Shown here: positions 26,681 to 35,907 of the stretch, piece after piece
Numbering within the stretch: the first letter of the stretch is position 1
How the letters are laid out: the number at the start of each line of letters is the position of its first letter
Assembly: GCF_017526105.1 (NCBI RefSeq)
Contig: NZ_CP071839.1
Coordinates: 3,774,001-3,838,000 of the forward strand
Length of the DNA: 64,000 nt
Direction: 5' to 3'
Source of the DNA: Streptomyces cyanogenus
Lineage (GTDB): Bacteria > Actinomycetota > Actinomycetes > Streptomycetales > Streptomycetaceae
Made by a program: the position numbers and the translations under genes
The notes under the pieces: generated by a model
What the model was told of the DNA's origin: nothing
The model's input: only the letters and a program-made list of their open reading frames with translations
Database searches by the model: none

Positions 26681-28582
26681 TCAGTTGCCGAAGGCCATCA
26701 TGAGCTTCTCCTTCGCGTCGTCGTCGCCGGACAGCCGGCCCGCGGAGACGAAGAGCCGCCCGCCGGTCCAGTCGACGACGCCGTCGTAGAAGGTGTTCTC
26801 GACCTCGGCCGCGCCCTGCGGGTTCTGCAGCAGCCTGGTCGTCGTGTGGGTGGAGCCGGTGACCGGGACCGACACGACCTGGCCGCCGCTGTCGTACGAC
26901 GGCTGCACGTACGCGACGAGCTTGCCGTCCTCGACCTTCAGGGGTGACATCGGCTCGTCGGCCGGGGACTTGACCCGCCACTTGGCCTTGCCGTCGGCGA
27001 GGCTGATGGCGACGATCTCGTTGGCACTGCCGGTCGCGTCGGTCGGCAGGTAGAGCATGTTCGCGTCGACCGCGACGCCCTGGCAGCCCTGCAACTCGCG
27101 TTCGAGGACCGCCCAGCCGCAGCGGGGGGCGAACTTCTCGTTCACCGTGACCTCCGAGCGGAACTTGCCGGCCTTGGTGAAGGTGGAGATGTTCCAGGCC
27201 TTCTTGTCCCGGTTGGTCAGGTAGACCACGAGCGGGTCGACCGAGTACGTCCGGGTCACCTCCCAGCCCTTCTTGACCGGCTGGGTCCAGCGCACCTTGC
27301 CGGTGGCCGGGTCGAGTTCCTGGATCTCCTCGTGCTCCGTGCCGGTGCCGGCGCCGCAGGAGGCCACCTGGATCAGCCGGCCGGTGCCGCCCGCGTAGGC
27401 GGCGGGGAAGCAGGCCGCGCCGTACTTCTTCTTGTCGTACAGCTTCTTGCCGCTGTCGATGTCGTACGCGGTGCCGGACTGGGACCGGCCCACCATCAAC
27501 GTCTTGCCGCTCACCGTGAGTTCGACGTTGAGCGCGCTGTCGAACAGTCCGCCGTCGGCGACCTCGGCGCTCCAGCCCTTCTCGCCGGTGCGCAGGTCCA
27601 GCTGCTGCAGTTGGTTGCACTTGGCGCGGTCGCCGCCGCCGTTCAGGTACGCCACCACGATCTTGTCGTCGGCGGACTTCTGCTGGGTGGCCGCGCAGAT
27701 CTTCTGCGGGAAGTCGACCGGCCCCCAGGCGGTGCTGCCGTCGGCGGTGCCGAAGGCGAAGACCTGCTTGTACGCCGCCTTCACCGCCGTGTCGCCGCTG
27801 ATCCACATGCCGGGCGCGTCGGCGCCGGAGGCCGGGGCGTCGGGCGCCGGCTTGTACCAGAGCACCTTCGCGTCTCCGGCCCGGCGGCCCTCGTTGAGGT
27901 GGTCCGGGTCGTCGCCGCCGGACGCGGTCGGCGAGGCGGTCGCGGAGTGCTTGGGGTCGTCGCTGTGCTGGGCGACCGGCTTCTTCCCGCCGCCGCCGTC
28001 GCCTCCGCGGGTGACCGCGAAGACCGTACCGCCGACGACCAGCAGCGCGGCCACCGCGCCGCCGACGACCAGCGCCGTCCTCCTGCGGGAGGCCGGCCTG
28101 CCGGCGACGGGGCCGCCGGGCGCGGCACCGGGCATGCCCGGGTACGGCGGCTGCTGCGGGTGGCCGTAACCGGGCTGCGGGGTGCCGTACGGGCCCGGCT
28201 GCTGCGGGGCCTGCTGCGGGTAGCCGTAGGGACCCGGGGTGCCGGCGTACGGGCCGGGCTGCGGGGCCTGTTGGGGATAGCCGTAGCCCGGCTGGGGCTG
28301 CTGCGGGGGGCCCGCGGGCGGCTGCGGAGGCGCGGCCGGCGGCGGGGGCGCACCGGAACCGCCCTGCGCCGGCGGAGTCTGCGGTGCGGCACCGAAACCG
28401 CCCTGCGCCGGCTGGTCCTGCGGTGGTCCGAACCCGCCGTGGGCCGGCGGAGTCTGCGGTGCGGCGCCGGAACCGTCCTGGGCCGGCGGTGTCTGCGGTG
28501 CGGGGCCGAACCCGCCCTGCGGCGGCTGGTCCTGCGGCGGTCCGAACCCGCCCTGCGGCGGCTGGTTGGGCGGCTGAGTCAT
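26681..28582 (-). CDS. Membrane-anchored PQQ-like beta-propeller protein (copy 2)
   Basis: A 633-residue paralogue of the downstream gene with the same plan. The N-terminal Pro/Gln/Gly region (about 1-165) contains imperfect repeats of PPQGGFGPPQDQ and APQTPPAQ type. A membrane helix follows at about 170-192 (RRRTALVVGGAVAALLVVGG), then a Gly/Lys linker and an external propeller with blades such as GKKLYDKKKYG and GKVRWTQPVKKG. The pair is probably one operon. The function is unknown. The repetitive N-terminus could vary in length between strains. Confidence 0.8.
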   Translation of the reverse strand: MTQPPNQPPQGGFGPPQDQPPQGGFGPAPQTPPAQDGSGAAPQTPPAHGGFGPPQDQPAQGGFGAAPQTPPAQGGSGAPPPPAAPPQPPAGPPQQPQPGYGYPQQAPQPGPYAGTPGPYGYPQQAPQQPGPYGTPQPGYGHPQQPPYPGMPGAAPGGPVAGRPASRRRTALVVGGAVAALLVVGGTVFAVTRGGDGGGGKKPVAQHSDDPKHSATASPTASGGDDPDHLNEGRRAGDAKVLWYKPAPDAPASGADAPGMWISGDTAVKAAYKQVFAFGTADGSTAWGPVDFPQKICAATQQKSADDKIVVAYLNGGGDRAKCNQLQQLDLRTGEKGWSAEVADGGLFDSALNVELTVSGKTLMVGRSQSGTAYDIDSGKKLYDKKKYGAACFPAAYAGGTGRLIQVASCGAGTGTEHEEIQELDPATGKVRWTQPVKKGWEVTRTYSVDPLVVYLTNRDKKAWNISTFTKAGKFRSEVTVNEKFAPRCGWAVLERELQGCQGVAVDANMLYLPTDATGSANEIVAISLADGKAKWRVKSPADEPMSPLKVEDGKLVAYVQPSYDSGGQVVSVPVTGSTHTTTRLLQNPQGAAEVENTFYDGVVDWTGGRLFVSAGRLSGDDDAKEKLMMAFGN

Positions 28583-28827
28583 CAGCGCTCTTCCCCCTCG
28601 TTCACTGATTTTTAGCCACGCCCCGAGGTTCGTGACGGCCCCAAGGTCGCTTACAGACAGTTTTCAGACGGCTCTTTCTATCACCCGGCACAGACAGCAC
28701 ACGGGGCCGCGCCCTCCCCTGTTCCCAAGGTCGGACCGGCCCGTGATGCCGTTGTTATGCGCCTTCACGCCCCCTTCACGCGGCGCACGCGCCCCCCTTC
28801 GTGCGCGGCGTTCGCAGGAGCGCGGTA

Positions 28828-30633
28828 TCAGGCGTCCTCCGCCAGTTCCAGCCAGCGCAGCTCCAGTTCCTCGCGCTCCCCGGCGAGGTCCCTCAACTGG
28901 GCGTCCAGCTCGGCCACCTTCGCGAAGTCGGTGGCGTTCTCGGCGATCTGCGCGTGCAGCCTGGTCTCCTTCTCGGAGATCCGGTCCAACTGGCGCTCGA
29001 TCTTCTGGAGTTCCTTCTTGGCGGCCCGCTGGTCGGCGGCGCTCCGCTCCGCGGTGACCGGCTTGGGCGCCACGGCGGCCTGCGCGGCGACCGCCTCCTC
29101 CATCCGCTGCCGCCGCTCCAGGTACTCGTCGATACCGCGCGGCAGCATCCGCAGGGTGCCGTCGCCGAGCAGGGCGAACACCCGGTCCGTGGTGCGCTCC
29201 ACGAAGAACCGGTCGTGGGAGATCACGATCATCGAGCCGGGCCAGCCGTCGAGGACGTCCTCGAGCTGGGTGAGCGTCTCGATGTCGAGGTCGTTGGTGG
29301 GCTCGTCCAGGAAGAGGACGTTCGGTTCGTCCATGAGCAGGCGCAGCAGCTGCAGCCGCCGCCGCTCACCGCCGGAGAGGTCCCCGACCGGCGTCCACTG
29401 CTTCTCCTTGCCGAAGCCGAACGTCTCGCACAGCTGACCGGCGGTCATCTCGCGCCCCTTGCCGAGGTCGACGCGCTCGCGGACCTTCTGCACGGCCTCC
29501 AGCACCCGCCAGGCCGGGTCGAGTTCGGCGACCTCCTGGGAGAGGTAGGCGAGCTTGACCGTCCGGCCGACGGCGATGCGCCCGCCGGCCGGCTGCTCCT
29601 CACCCTCCGTACGCGCCGCGTCGGCCATGGCCCGCAGCAGCGAGGTCTTGCCGGCGCCGTTCACGCCGACGAGACCGATCCGGTCACCGGGACCGAGCTG
29701 CCAGGTGACGTGCTTGAGCAGCACCTTCGGCCCGGCCTGCACGGTGACGTCCTCCAGGTCGAAGACGGTCCTGCCCAGCCGGGAGGAGGCGAACTTCATC
29801 AGCTCGCTGCTGTCCCGGGGCGGCGGCACGTCCGCGATCAGCTCGTTGGCGGCCTCGACGCGGAAGCGCGGCTTGGAGGTACGGGCGGGGGCACCCCGCC
29901 GCAGCCACGCCAGCTCCTTGCGGATGAGGTTCTGCCGCTTGGCCTCCTCGGTGGCGGCGATCCGCTCGCGCTCGGCACGGGCGAAGACGTAGTCGGAGTA
30001 GCCGCCCTCGTACTCGTACACGTCGCCGCGCTGCACGTCCCACATGCGGGTGCAGACCTGGTCCAGGAACCACCGGTCGTGCGTCACGCACACCAGCGCC
30101 GAGCGCCGGTTCTGCAGGTGCTTCGCGAGCCAGGCGATGCCCTCGACGTCGAGGTGGTTGGTGGGCTCGTCCAGGACGATCAGGTCCTGCTCCTCGATGA
30201 GCAGCTTGGCCAGCGCGATCCGGCGCCGCTCGCCACCGGACAGCGGTCCGAGGACGGTGTCCAGCCCCTTCGGGAAGCCCGGCAGGTCGAGCCCGCCGAA
30301 CAGCCCGGTCAGTACGTCCCTGACCTTGGCGTTGCCGGCCCACTCGTGGTCGGCCATGTCGCCGATGACCTCGTGGCGGACGGTGGCGGCGGGGTCGAGG
30401 GAGTCGTGCTGGGTGAGCACGCCGATCCGCAGCCCGCCGGAGTGCGTGACCCGGCCGGTGTCGGCCGACTCCAGCTTGGCGAGCATCCGGATCAGGGTGG
30501 TCTTGCCGTCGCCGTTGCGCCCGACGACCCCGATCCGGTCCCCTTCCTGCACACCGAGCGAGACGCCGTCCAGCAGGGCACGGGTGCCGTACACCTTGCT
30601 GACGTTCTCGACATTGACCAGGTTGACGGCCAT
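28828..30633 (-). CDS. ABC-F family ATP-binding protein (Uup-like)
   Basis: A 601-residue soluble protein with two ABC domains and no membrane segments, as in ABC-F translation factors. Walker A motifs are GRNGDGKTTL (about 38-47) and GVNGAGKTSL (about 335). The signatures are both LSGGERRR and the Walker B regions are LIVLDEPTNHLD and VLFLDEPTNDLD. The C-terminal coiled coil (about residues 525-601, EKETRLHAQIAENA and following) is typical of Uup. A ribosome-associated role is likely; antibiotic resistance is possible but not indicated. Confidence 0.93.
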   Translation of the reverse strand: MAVNLVNVENVSKVYGTRALLDGVSLGVQEGDRIGVVGRNGDGKTTLIRMLAKLESADTGRVTHSGGLRIGVLTQHDSLDPAATVRHEVIGDMADHEWAGNAKVRDVLTGLFGGLDLPGFPKGLDTVLGPLSGGERRRIALAKLLIEEQDLIVLDEPTNHLDVEGIAWLAKHLQNRRSALVCVTHDRWFLDQVCTRMWDVQRGDVYEYEGGYSDYVFARAERERIAATEEAKRQNLIRKELAWLRRGAPARTSKPRFRVEAANELIADVPPPRDSSELMKFASSRLGRTVFDLEDVTVQAGPKVLLKHVTWQLGPGDRIGLVGVNGAGKTSLLRAMADAARTEGEEQPAGGRIAVGRTVKLAYLSQEVAELDPAWRVLEAVQKVRERVDLGKGREMTAGQLCETFGFGKEKQWTPVGDLSGGERRRLQLLRLLMDEPNVLFLDEPTNDLDIETLTQLEDVLDGWPGSMIVISHDRFFVERTTDRVFALLGDGTLRMLPRGIDEYLERRQRMEEAVAAQAAVAPKPVTAERSAADQRAAKKELQKIERQLDRISEKETRLHAQIAENATDFAKVAELDAQLRDLAGEREELELRWLELAEDA

Positions 30634-30816
30634 TTCACTCCTGTGCGCGGGGCTGGATCGACGCGCGGCTCCGCCGCGGGGGTCAGCCTTCTAGCGTAGG
30701 GCCTGCGGGGGTGAGGGCGGGGCGCGAGGGGGTTGTCACTCTTTGTGATGACGTGATCGGGAAAGGGCCGCTACGGTGGGAAGACAGGCCGCAGGATCCC
30801 GTCCATGGGAGGAACC

Positions 30817-31434
30817 ATGACTGCCGAGCCGATCTCCGAGGCCGCCGCGCCCGACGACGAGCCGACCTCGCGCTGGCCGGTGCCTCCGGCGGACGGCTGG
30901 ACCGTGGACGACCTGTTCACCCTGCCCGGCCTCCCGCCGCACACCGAGTTGATCGACGGGAGCCTTGTCTTCGTGAGCCCGCAGCGTCGTTTCCACGCCA
31001 ACGTCATCGACCTGCTGGTCAACGGACTGCGTCAGAACCTGCCGCCTGAGTTCAAGGTCAGCCGAGAGATGACCGTGGTGCTCGACAAACGCAACGGCCC
31101 CGAGCCTGACATCAGCGTGATCTGGGCAGACGCGGTCACCGGGCCCAGCCAGACGAGCTTCGAGGCCAAGGACCTGCTCTTGGCCATCGAGGTTGTATCC
31201 CCCGACTCCGAGTCCCGTGACCGCACGACCAAGCCGCACAAGTACGCCCGCGCCGGCATCGAGAACTTCTGGCGGGTCGAGGAGAACGCACACACAGGCA
31301 GGCCCGTCATCCACGTCTACGAGCTCGACCCGGTCACCCGAGCGTATGTGCACGCGGGGATGCATCGCGACCGCATCGAGGTCGCCAAGCCCTACCCGAT
31401 CGACATCGAGCTGACCGCCATCGACGAGTACTGA
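30817..31434 (+). CDS. Uma2 family endonuclease-fold protein (DUF820)
   Basis: A 205-residue protein with the PD-(D/E)XK nuclease pattern of the Uma2 family: HTELIDGSLVFVSPQRRFHANV, then PEPDISVIWAD, then LLLAIEVVSPDSESRD with a Lys-containing KPHKYARAGI helix. The acidic and Lys residues expected for catalysis are present. The ATG at 30817 follows gggagga. It stands alone and converges with ispE (6-bp gap). A possible promoter is ATGACG (30748) and TACGGT (30772) with 18-bp spacing. Streptomyces genomes carry many copies; the biological role is unknown. Confidence 0.87.
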   Translation: MTAEPISEAAAPDDEPTSRWPVPPADGWTVDDLFTLPGLPPHTELIDGSLVFVSPQRRFHANVIDLLVNGLRQNLPPEFKVSREMTVVLDKRNGPEPDISVIWADAVTGPSQTSFEAKDLLLAIEVVSPDSESRDRTTKPHKYARAGIENFWRVEENAHTGRPVIHVYELDPVTRAYVHAGMHRDRIEVAKPYPIDIELTAIDEY

Positions 31435-31440
31435 GCCCCC

Positions 31441-32334
31441 TCAGAGCACCGTCGCCCCCACCACCGGCCCCCCCGCGGTCCGCACCGCCCTGCACGTCCC
31501 CGACCCCCGCAGGGCCGCTGCCACCTTCTGGGCCGCCTCGGCATCCCGCGCGAGGAAGGCCGTCGTAGGCCCGGACCCGGAGACCAGCGCGGCGAGCGCA
31601 CCCGCCCCGCGTCCCGACTCCAGCGTGTCGGCCAGCTCCGGGAAGAGGGACAGGGCGGCCGGCTGGAGATCGTTGGAGACAGCGGCGGCCAGCGCCTCCG
31701 CGTCCCCCTTCGCCAGCGCCTCCACCAGCTCCGCCGAAGCCACCGGCTCCGGGATCTCCCGCCCCTGCGCCAGCCGGTCGAACTCCCGGAACACCGCCGG
31801 CGTCGACAGCCCCCGCCCGGCCATCGCGAACACCCAGTGGAAGGTGCCGCCGACCTCCAGCGCGGTCAGCTGCTCACCGCGCCCGACACCGAGGGCCGCC
31901 CCGCCGACCAGGCTGAACGGGACGTCACTGCCCAGCTCGGCGCAGATCGCGAGCAGCTCCGCGCGGGAGGCGCCCGTACCCCACAGCCGGTCGCACGCGA
32001 GCAGCGCGCCCGCGCCGTCCGCGCTGCCGCCCGCCATGCCACCGGCGACCGGGATGTCCTTGGCGATGTGGATGTGGACGTCCGGTTCGATGCCCCGGCG
32101 CCCGGCGAGGGCGATCGCGGCGCGCGCGGCGAGGTTGGTGCGGTCCAGGGGGACCTGGCCGGCGTCCGGCCCCTCGCAGGTGATCCGGAGTTCGTCGGCG
32201 GGGGTGACGGTCACCTCGTCGTACAGGCCGACGGCGAGGAAGACGTTGGCGAGGTCGTGGAACCCGTCGGGGCGGGCGGCGCCGACCGCGAGCTGGACGT
32301 TGACCTTGGCCGGGACCCGGACCGTGACGCTCAC
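31441..32334 (-). CDS. ispE: 4-diphosphocytidyl-2-C-methyl-D-erythritol kinase
   Basis: A 297-residue GHMP kinase of the MEP isoprenoid pathway. It phosphorylates the 2-hydroxyl of CDP-methylerythritol. Signatures: VPAKVNVQLAVG at the N-terminus, the ATP loop PVAGGMAGGSADGAG (about 97-111), a block ELGSDVPFSLVGG and the C-terminal SGSGPT. The GTG start overlaps the rsmA stop (GTGA), so it is coupled to rsmA. The tatD-rpfB-rsmA-ispE order is the standard actinobacterial cluster. Confidence 0.96.
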   Translation of the reverse strand: MSVTVRVPAKVNVQLAVGAARPDGFHDLANVFLAVGLYDEVTVTPADELRITCEGPDAGQVPLDRTNLAARAAIALAGRRGIEPDVHIHIAKDIPVAGGMAGGSADGAGALLACDRLWGTGASRAELLAICAELGSDVPFSLVGGAALGVGRGEQLTALEVGGTFHWVFAMAGRGLSTPAVFREFDRLAQGREIPEPVASAELVEALAKGDAEALAAAVSNDLQPAALSLFPELADTLESGRGAGALAALVSGSGPTTAFLARDAEAAQKVAAALRGSGTCRAVRTAGGPVVGATVL

Positions 32335-33221
32335 GTGCCGCTCTCCTCGTGCTCGGTGACGGCGTTCCTGTGCTCGGCGATCCGCGCGAACTCCTCCACC
32401 GTCAGCGACTCCCCGCGCGCCTGCGGCGAGACCCCGGCGGCGACCAGGGCGGCCTCGGCGGCGGCGGCGGATCCCGCCCAGCCGGCAAGGGCGGCCCGCA
32501 GGGTCTTGCGGCGCTGCGCGAAGGCCGCGTCGACGACGGCGAAGACCTCGGCCCTGGACGCGGTGGTCTTGATCGGCTCGGTCCGCCGCACCAGGGACAC
32601 CAGTCCGCTGTCCACGTTCGGCGCGGGCCAGAAGACGTTGCGGCCGATGGCCCCGGCCCGCTTGACCTCGGCGTACCAGTTGGCCTTCACCGACGGCACG
32701 CCGTACACCTTGTTGCCGGGCGCTGCGGCGAGCCGGTCGGCGACCTCCGACTGCACCATGACGAGGGTGCGCTCGATGCTCGGGAAGGTGTCGAGCATGT
32801 GCAGCAGCACGGGGACGGCGACGTTGTACGGCAGGTTCGCCACCAGGGCCGTCGGGGCGGGGCCGGGCAGCTCGGTGACGTGCATCGCGTCGGAGTGGAC
32901 CAGCGCGAACCGGTCGGCGCGCCCGGGCATGCGGGCGGCGATGGTGGCGGGCAGCGCGGCGGCCAGCACGTCGTCGATCTCGACGGCGGTGACGCGGTCG
33001 GCGACCTCCAGCAGCGCGAGGGTGAGCGAGCCGAGTCCCGGGCCGACCTCCACGACCACGTCGTCGGGGCGGACGTCTGCGGTGCGGACGATACGGCGGA
33101 CGGTGTTGGCGTCGATCACGAAGTTCTGGCCGCGCTGCTTCGTGGGCCGGACACCGAGCGCTGCCGCGAGCTCGCGGATGTCGGCCGGACCGAGGAGGGC
33201 GTCGGGGGTGGGGCTGCTCAC
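32331..33221 (-). CDS. rsmA: 16S rRNA dimethyladenosine transferase (KsgA)
   Basis: A 296-residue enzyme that dimethylates two adjacent adenosines in helix 45 of 16S rRNA. It shows GQNFVIDANTV at the start of the fold, the SAM motif EVGPGLGSLT, and catalytic motif IV NLPYNV (about 129-134). The GTG at 33221 begins VSSPTPD. Its stop overlaps ispE by four bases. rpfB lies 204 bp upstream. Confidence 0.96.
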   Translation of the reverse strand: MSSPTPDALLGPADIRELAAALGVRPTKQRGQNFVIDANTVRRIVRTADVRPDDVVVEVGPGLGSLTLALLEVADRVTAVEIDDVLAAALPATIAARMPGRADRFALVHSDAMHVTELPGPAPTALVANLPYNVAVPVLLHMLDTFPSIERTLVMVQSEVADRLAAAPGNKVYGVPSVKANWYAEVKRAGAIGRNVFWPAPNVDSGLVSLVRRTEPIKTTASRAEVFAVVDAAFAQRRKTLRAALAGWAGSAAAAEAALVAAGVSPQARGESLTVEEFARIAEHRNAVTEHEESGT

Positions 33222-33425
33222 GGGGACAAGGGTACGGGGGCCGAGGGGGCCGGCTTGCCAGGTGGCCGTCGGCCGGCGCTGGGCGGGGGTCGGGGACACT
33301 CGCGCCCGCGCCGCCGGGGCGCCTCCTTCCTGAAGGGGCACCCCCGGCGCCCACCGTGCCGCCCTTGCGCCCGCCCGTGCCGCCTCGGCGGCACGACTGC
33401 CCGCAGGCCGGGGCGGCACGCCCGC

Positions 33426-34832
33426 TCAGCTGTGCAGGCGTCCCCCGCAGTGCGGCCAGGGGGCCGCCCCCCGGCGGATGTAGAGCTTCTTCGCGCGGTA
33501 GGTCTGTTCCTCCGCGGAGGCGTCCTGCGGGCGGCCCTTGCCGCCGAGGGAGTGCCAGGTGCGGTTGTCGAACTGGTAGAGGCCGCCGTACGTGCCGGAG
33601 GGGTCGACCGCGTCGGGACGGCCGCCGGACTCGCAGGCGGCGAGCGCGTGCCAGTTCAGGTCGTCGGCGCCGTCCACGGCGGTGGGCCGCGGTCTGGTGC
33701 CGACCCGCACCACCTGCGTGCGTGGCATGCGCACCAGCTCGGTGCCCTCCCGGCGCGGCTTCTGCCGGACGCCGTTGACCGTGCGCAGGAGGTAGGTGGT
33801 GCGCCGGAGTCCGGGCTGCCCGGCCTGTGCGACGACCTCCGTGCCCTTGAGGAGCGAAGGGTCCTCGGTCCGCCGGACCTGGAACGGGATCTGCTCCTCG
33901 CGGACCTCCCGGGAACCGGTCACCCGGAGCACGGTCACCGTCTGCCCGTCGCGCGGGAAGCTGTCGAGCGGGACGGAGGTGGTGTCCTGGCCGCGCAGGG
34001 TGATCCCGGCCTCCTCGACCGCCTCGCGGACGGTGGCCGCGTTGGTGCGGACGGTGCGGGTGCGGCCGTCGGCCAGGACCGTGACCGCGCGCTCGGTGCG
34101 CACGTCGAGCGCGAGCCCGGCGCGTCCGATGGGCCGGGAGCGCGAGGTCGAGAGGTACGCGCCCTCGGCGCGCACCCCGAGCTGGTCCAGCGCGCCCTCC
34201 ACCGTGTGCGCCGTCGTCCACACCTCGCGCCGCCGGCCGTCCAGGGTGAGCCGCACGGGCCGGCCGTACTGCACCGCGACCTCGTCGCCGCTGGCGAGCG
34301 CCGCACCCGGAGCGGGCGCGATCACGTCGTGCGCCCCTACGCGTACGCCCTCCTCGGCGAGCAGCTCGCTCACGTCGTCGGCGAAGGTGTGCAGGGTGCG
34401 CTGCCGGCCGTCGACGCTCAGCTCGACCGCCTTGTCCTCGGCGACGAAGGCGGTGGTGCCGCCGGCCAGGAAGGCCACGACCAGGGCCTGCGGCAGCAGG
34501 CGGCGCATCGTGGACTCCGGGCGCTCGGCGGAGCGCGCCCTGCGGCGGCGCACGGCCCGCCCGCCGGGCTTCGTCGGCGGCCCCGGCTCGGGAATCACCC
34601 TCCTGGGCACCCCGGCCGTCTGCCGGGGCAGCGGCGGCACGGGCGGCCGCGGTGGCACGGGCGGCAGCGACTCCGTGACGAAGTACGCCTCCGCCTCGTA
34701 GGCGGGCCGGTAGGTGTCCTCCCACAGGCCGTACGGCAGGGTCTCCGCGGTGTGGACGGAAGCGTCATGGCCGTAGGGGTCATGGCCGTAGGGGCCGTAG
34801 GGGCCGTACGTCTCGTACTGCGACGTGCTCAC
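33426..34832 (-). CDS. rpfB: Resuscitation-promoting factor RpfB-type cell-wall glycosidase
   Basis: A 468-residue protein. A Tyr/Pro-rich cytoplasmic N-terminus (1-105) precedes a membrane anchor at about 110-130 (LLPQALVVAFLAGGTTAFV). Three DUF348 domains (about 132-290) and a G5 domain (about 290-370) follow. The C-terminal transglycosylase-like domain has the catalytic glutamate E401 in ALAACESGG and the motif GTYGGLYQFDNRTW. It cleaves peptidoglycan glycan strands during germination and regrowth. The start is GTG 34832. A good promoter lies at 34878-34906. Confidence 0.95.
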   Translation of the reverse strand: MSTSQYETYGPYGPYGHDPYGHDASVHTAETLPYGLWEDTYRPAYEAEAYFVTESLPPVPPRPPVPPLPRQTAGVPRRVIPEPGPPTKPGGRAVRRRRARSAERPESTMRRLLPQALVVAFLAGGTTAFVAEDKAVELSVDGRQRTLHTFADDVSELLAEEGVRVGAHDVIAPAPGAALASGDEVAVQYGRPVRLTLDGRRREVWTTAHTVEGALDQLGVRAEGAYLSTSRSRPIGRAGLALDVRTERAVTVLADGRTRTVRTNAATVREAVEEAGITLRGQDTTSVPLDSFPRDGQTVTVLRVTGSREVREEQIPFQVRRTEDPSLLKGTEVVAQAGQPGLRRTTYLLRTVNGVRQKPRREGTELVRMPRTQVVRVGTRPRPTAVDGADDLNWHALAACESGGRPDAVDPSGTYGGLYQFDNRTWHSLGGKGRPQDASAEEQTYRAKKLYIRRGAAPWPHCGGRLHS

Positions 34833-34877
34833 GCCGACACGCTCCAGGGGCCAGAGGGGTCCGGATCGGGCCCCCAG

Positions 34878-34906
34878 AACCTAGCGGAGCGTCGGTCACT
34901 CTCCAA
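34878..34906 (-). promoter_or_regulatory. Probable rpfB promoter
   Basis: On the minus strand: TTGGAG (34906-34901), 17-bp spacer, TAGGTT (34883-34878), about 40 bp upstream of the start codon. A perfect 10-bp palindrome ACTACGTAGT (34916-34925) lies just upstream of the -35. Confidence 0.55.
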
Positions 34907-34960
34907 AGCGACTCGACTACGTAGTGTTGCGCCTCGAACGGGTGCTCTGTAGACGGGTGC

Positions 34961-35860
34961 TCAGTAATCGAAGGCGCGGGCGGTGTTGGCGCCCAGGGCC
35001 GTCGCCAGCGCGTCCTCGTCGGCCCCGCGCACGGCGGCCATCGCGCGGACGGTGACCGGCACGAGATACGGGGCGTTGGGCCGTCCGCGGTAGGGCGCGG
35101 GGGTCAGGAAGGGCGCGTCGGTCTCCACGAGGACCAGTTCCAGCGGAGCCACGGCGAGCGCGTCGCGCAGGTTCTGGGCGTTCTTGAAGGTGACGTTCCC
35201 GGCGAAGGACATGAAGTAGCCCTCGCGGGCGCAGATCCCGGCCATCTCGGCGTCGCCGGAGTAGCAGTGGAAGACGGTGCGCTCGGGGGCGCCCTCCTCC
35301 TTCAGGATCCGCAGCACGTCGGCGTGGGCGTCGCGGTCGTGGATGACGAGCGCCTTGCCGTGCCGCTTGGCGATCTCGATGTGGGCGCGGAAGGAGCGCT
35401 CCTGGGCGGCCTTGCCCTCGGGACCGGTGCGGAAGTAGTCCAGGCCGGTCTCGCCGACGCCCTTGACCTGGGGCAGCGCGGCGAGCCGGTCGATCTCGGC
35501 GAGCGCCTCGTCCAGGGCCGCGTCGCCGCCCGCCGGGCGGGCGCCCTGCCGGGACCATCCGTCGGGGTCGCCGTGCACGATGCGCGGCGCCTCGTTGGGA
35601 TGGAGGGCGACGGCGGCGTGCACGGTCGCGTGGGCGGCGGCGATCTCGGCGGCCCACTGCGAGCCCTTGATGTCGCATCCCACCTGGACGACGGTCGTGA
35701 CGCCCACCGAGGCGGCCTTCGCCAGGCCCTCCTCGACCGTGCCGGACTGCATGTCGAGGTGGGTGTGGGAGTCGGCGACGGGCACCTGCAGCGGTGCCGG
35801 CAGCGGCGGGGCCGCCTTCTTGTCGTCGTCTCCGCGGCTGTGGTCGGCGTTCGAGGGCAT
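34961..35860 (-). CDS. tatD: TatD family metal-dependent hydrolase/DNase
   Basis: A 299-residue TIM-barrel hydrolase. Metal ligands appear as DSHTHLDM, then GETGLDYF, IHDRDAHAD, HCYSGD and the final ETDAPFLTP. About 25 charged residues precede the domain. TatD proteins act as 3'-5' nucleases in DNA repair and turnover. The ATG at 35860 is preceded by TAGGAT six bases upstream, so a leaderless transcript is likely. It lies upstream of rpfB-rsmA-ispE. metG, which often sits next to tatD elsewhere, is not here. Confidence 0.94.
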   Translation of the reverse strand: MPSNADHSRGDDDKKAAPPLPAPLQVPVADSHTHLDMQSGTVEEGLAKAASVGVTTVVQVGCDIKGSQWAAEIAAAHATVHAAVALHPNEAPRIVHGDPDGWSRQGARPAGGDAALDEALAEIDRLAALPQVKGVGETGLDYFRTGPEGKAAQERSFRAHIEIAKRHGKALVIHDRDAHADVLRILKEEGAPERTVFHCYSGDAEMAGICAREGYFMSFAGNVTFKNAQNLRDALAVAPLELVLVETDAPFLTPAPYRGRPNAPYLVPVTVRAMAAVRGADEDALATALGANTARAFDY

Positions 35861-35888
35861 GCCCCGATCCTACGAAAGGGGCATGCCC
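35855..35888. promoter_or_regulatory. Two GGGCATGCCCC palindromes around the tatD promoter
   Basis: Identical 11-bp copies at 35855-35865 and 35878-35888, each holding the perfect palindrome GGGCATGCCC, start 23 bp apart. The first contains the tatD start codon and the -10 box (ATCCTA on the plus strand, 35867-35872) lies between them. Confidence 0.5.
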
Positions 35889-35907
35889 CGGGCGGCCGGT
35901 GATCCGC

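Noticed and set aside
24832..28582. PQQ-dependent dehydrogenases
   Set aside because: Only propeller blade repeats are present; catalytic and PQQ-binding residues and signal peptides of the enzymes are not seen.
31441..34725. One long minus-strand frame joining ispE with sequence antisense or out-of-frame to rsmA and rpfB
   Set aside because: The frame stays open only by composition. rsmA and rpfB have their own frames with family motifs, and ispE begins at 32334.
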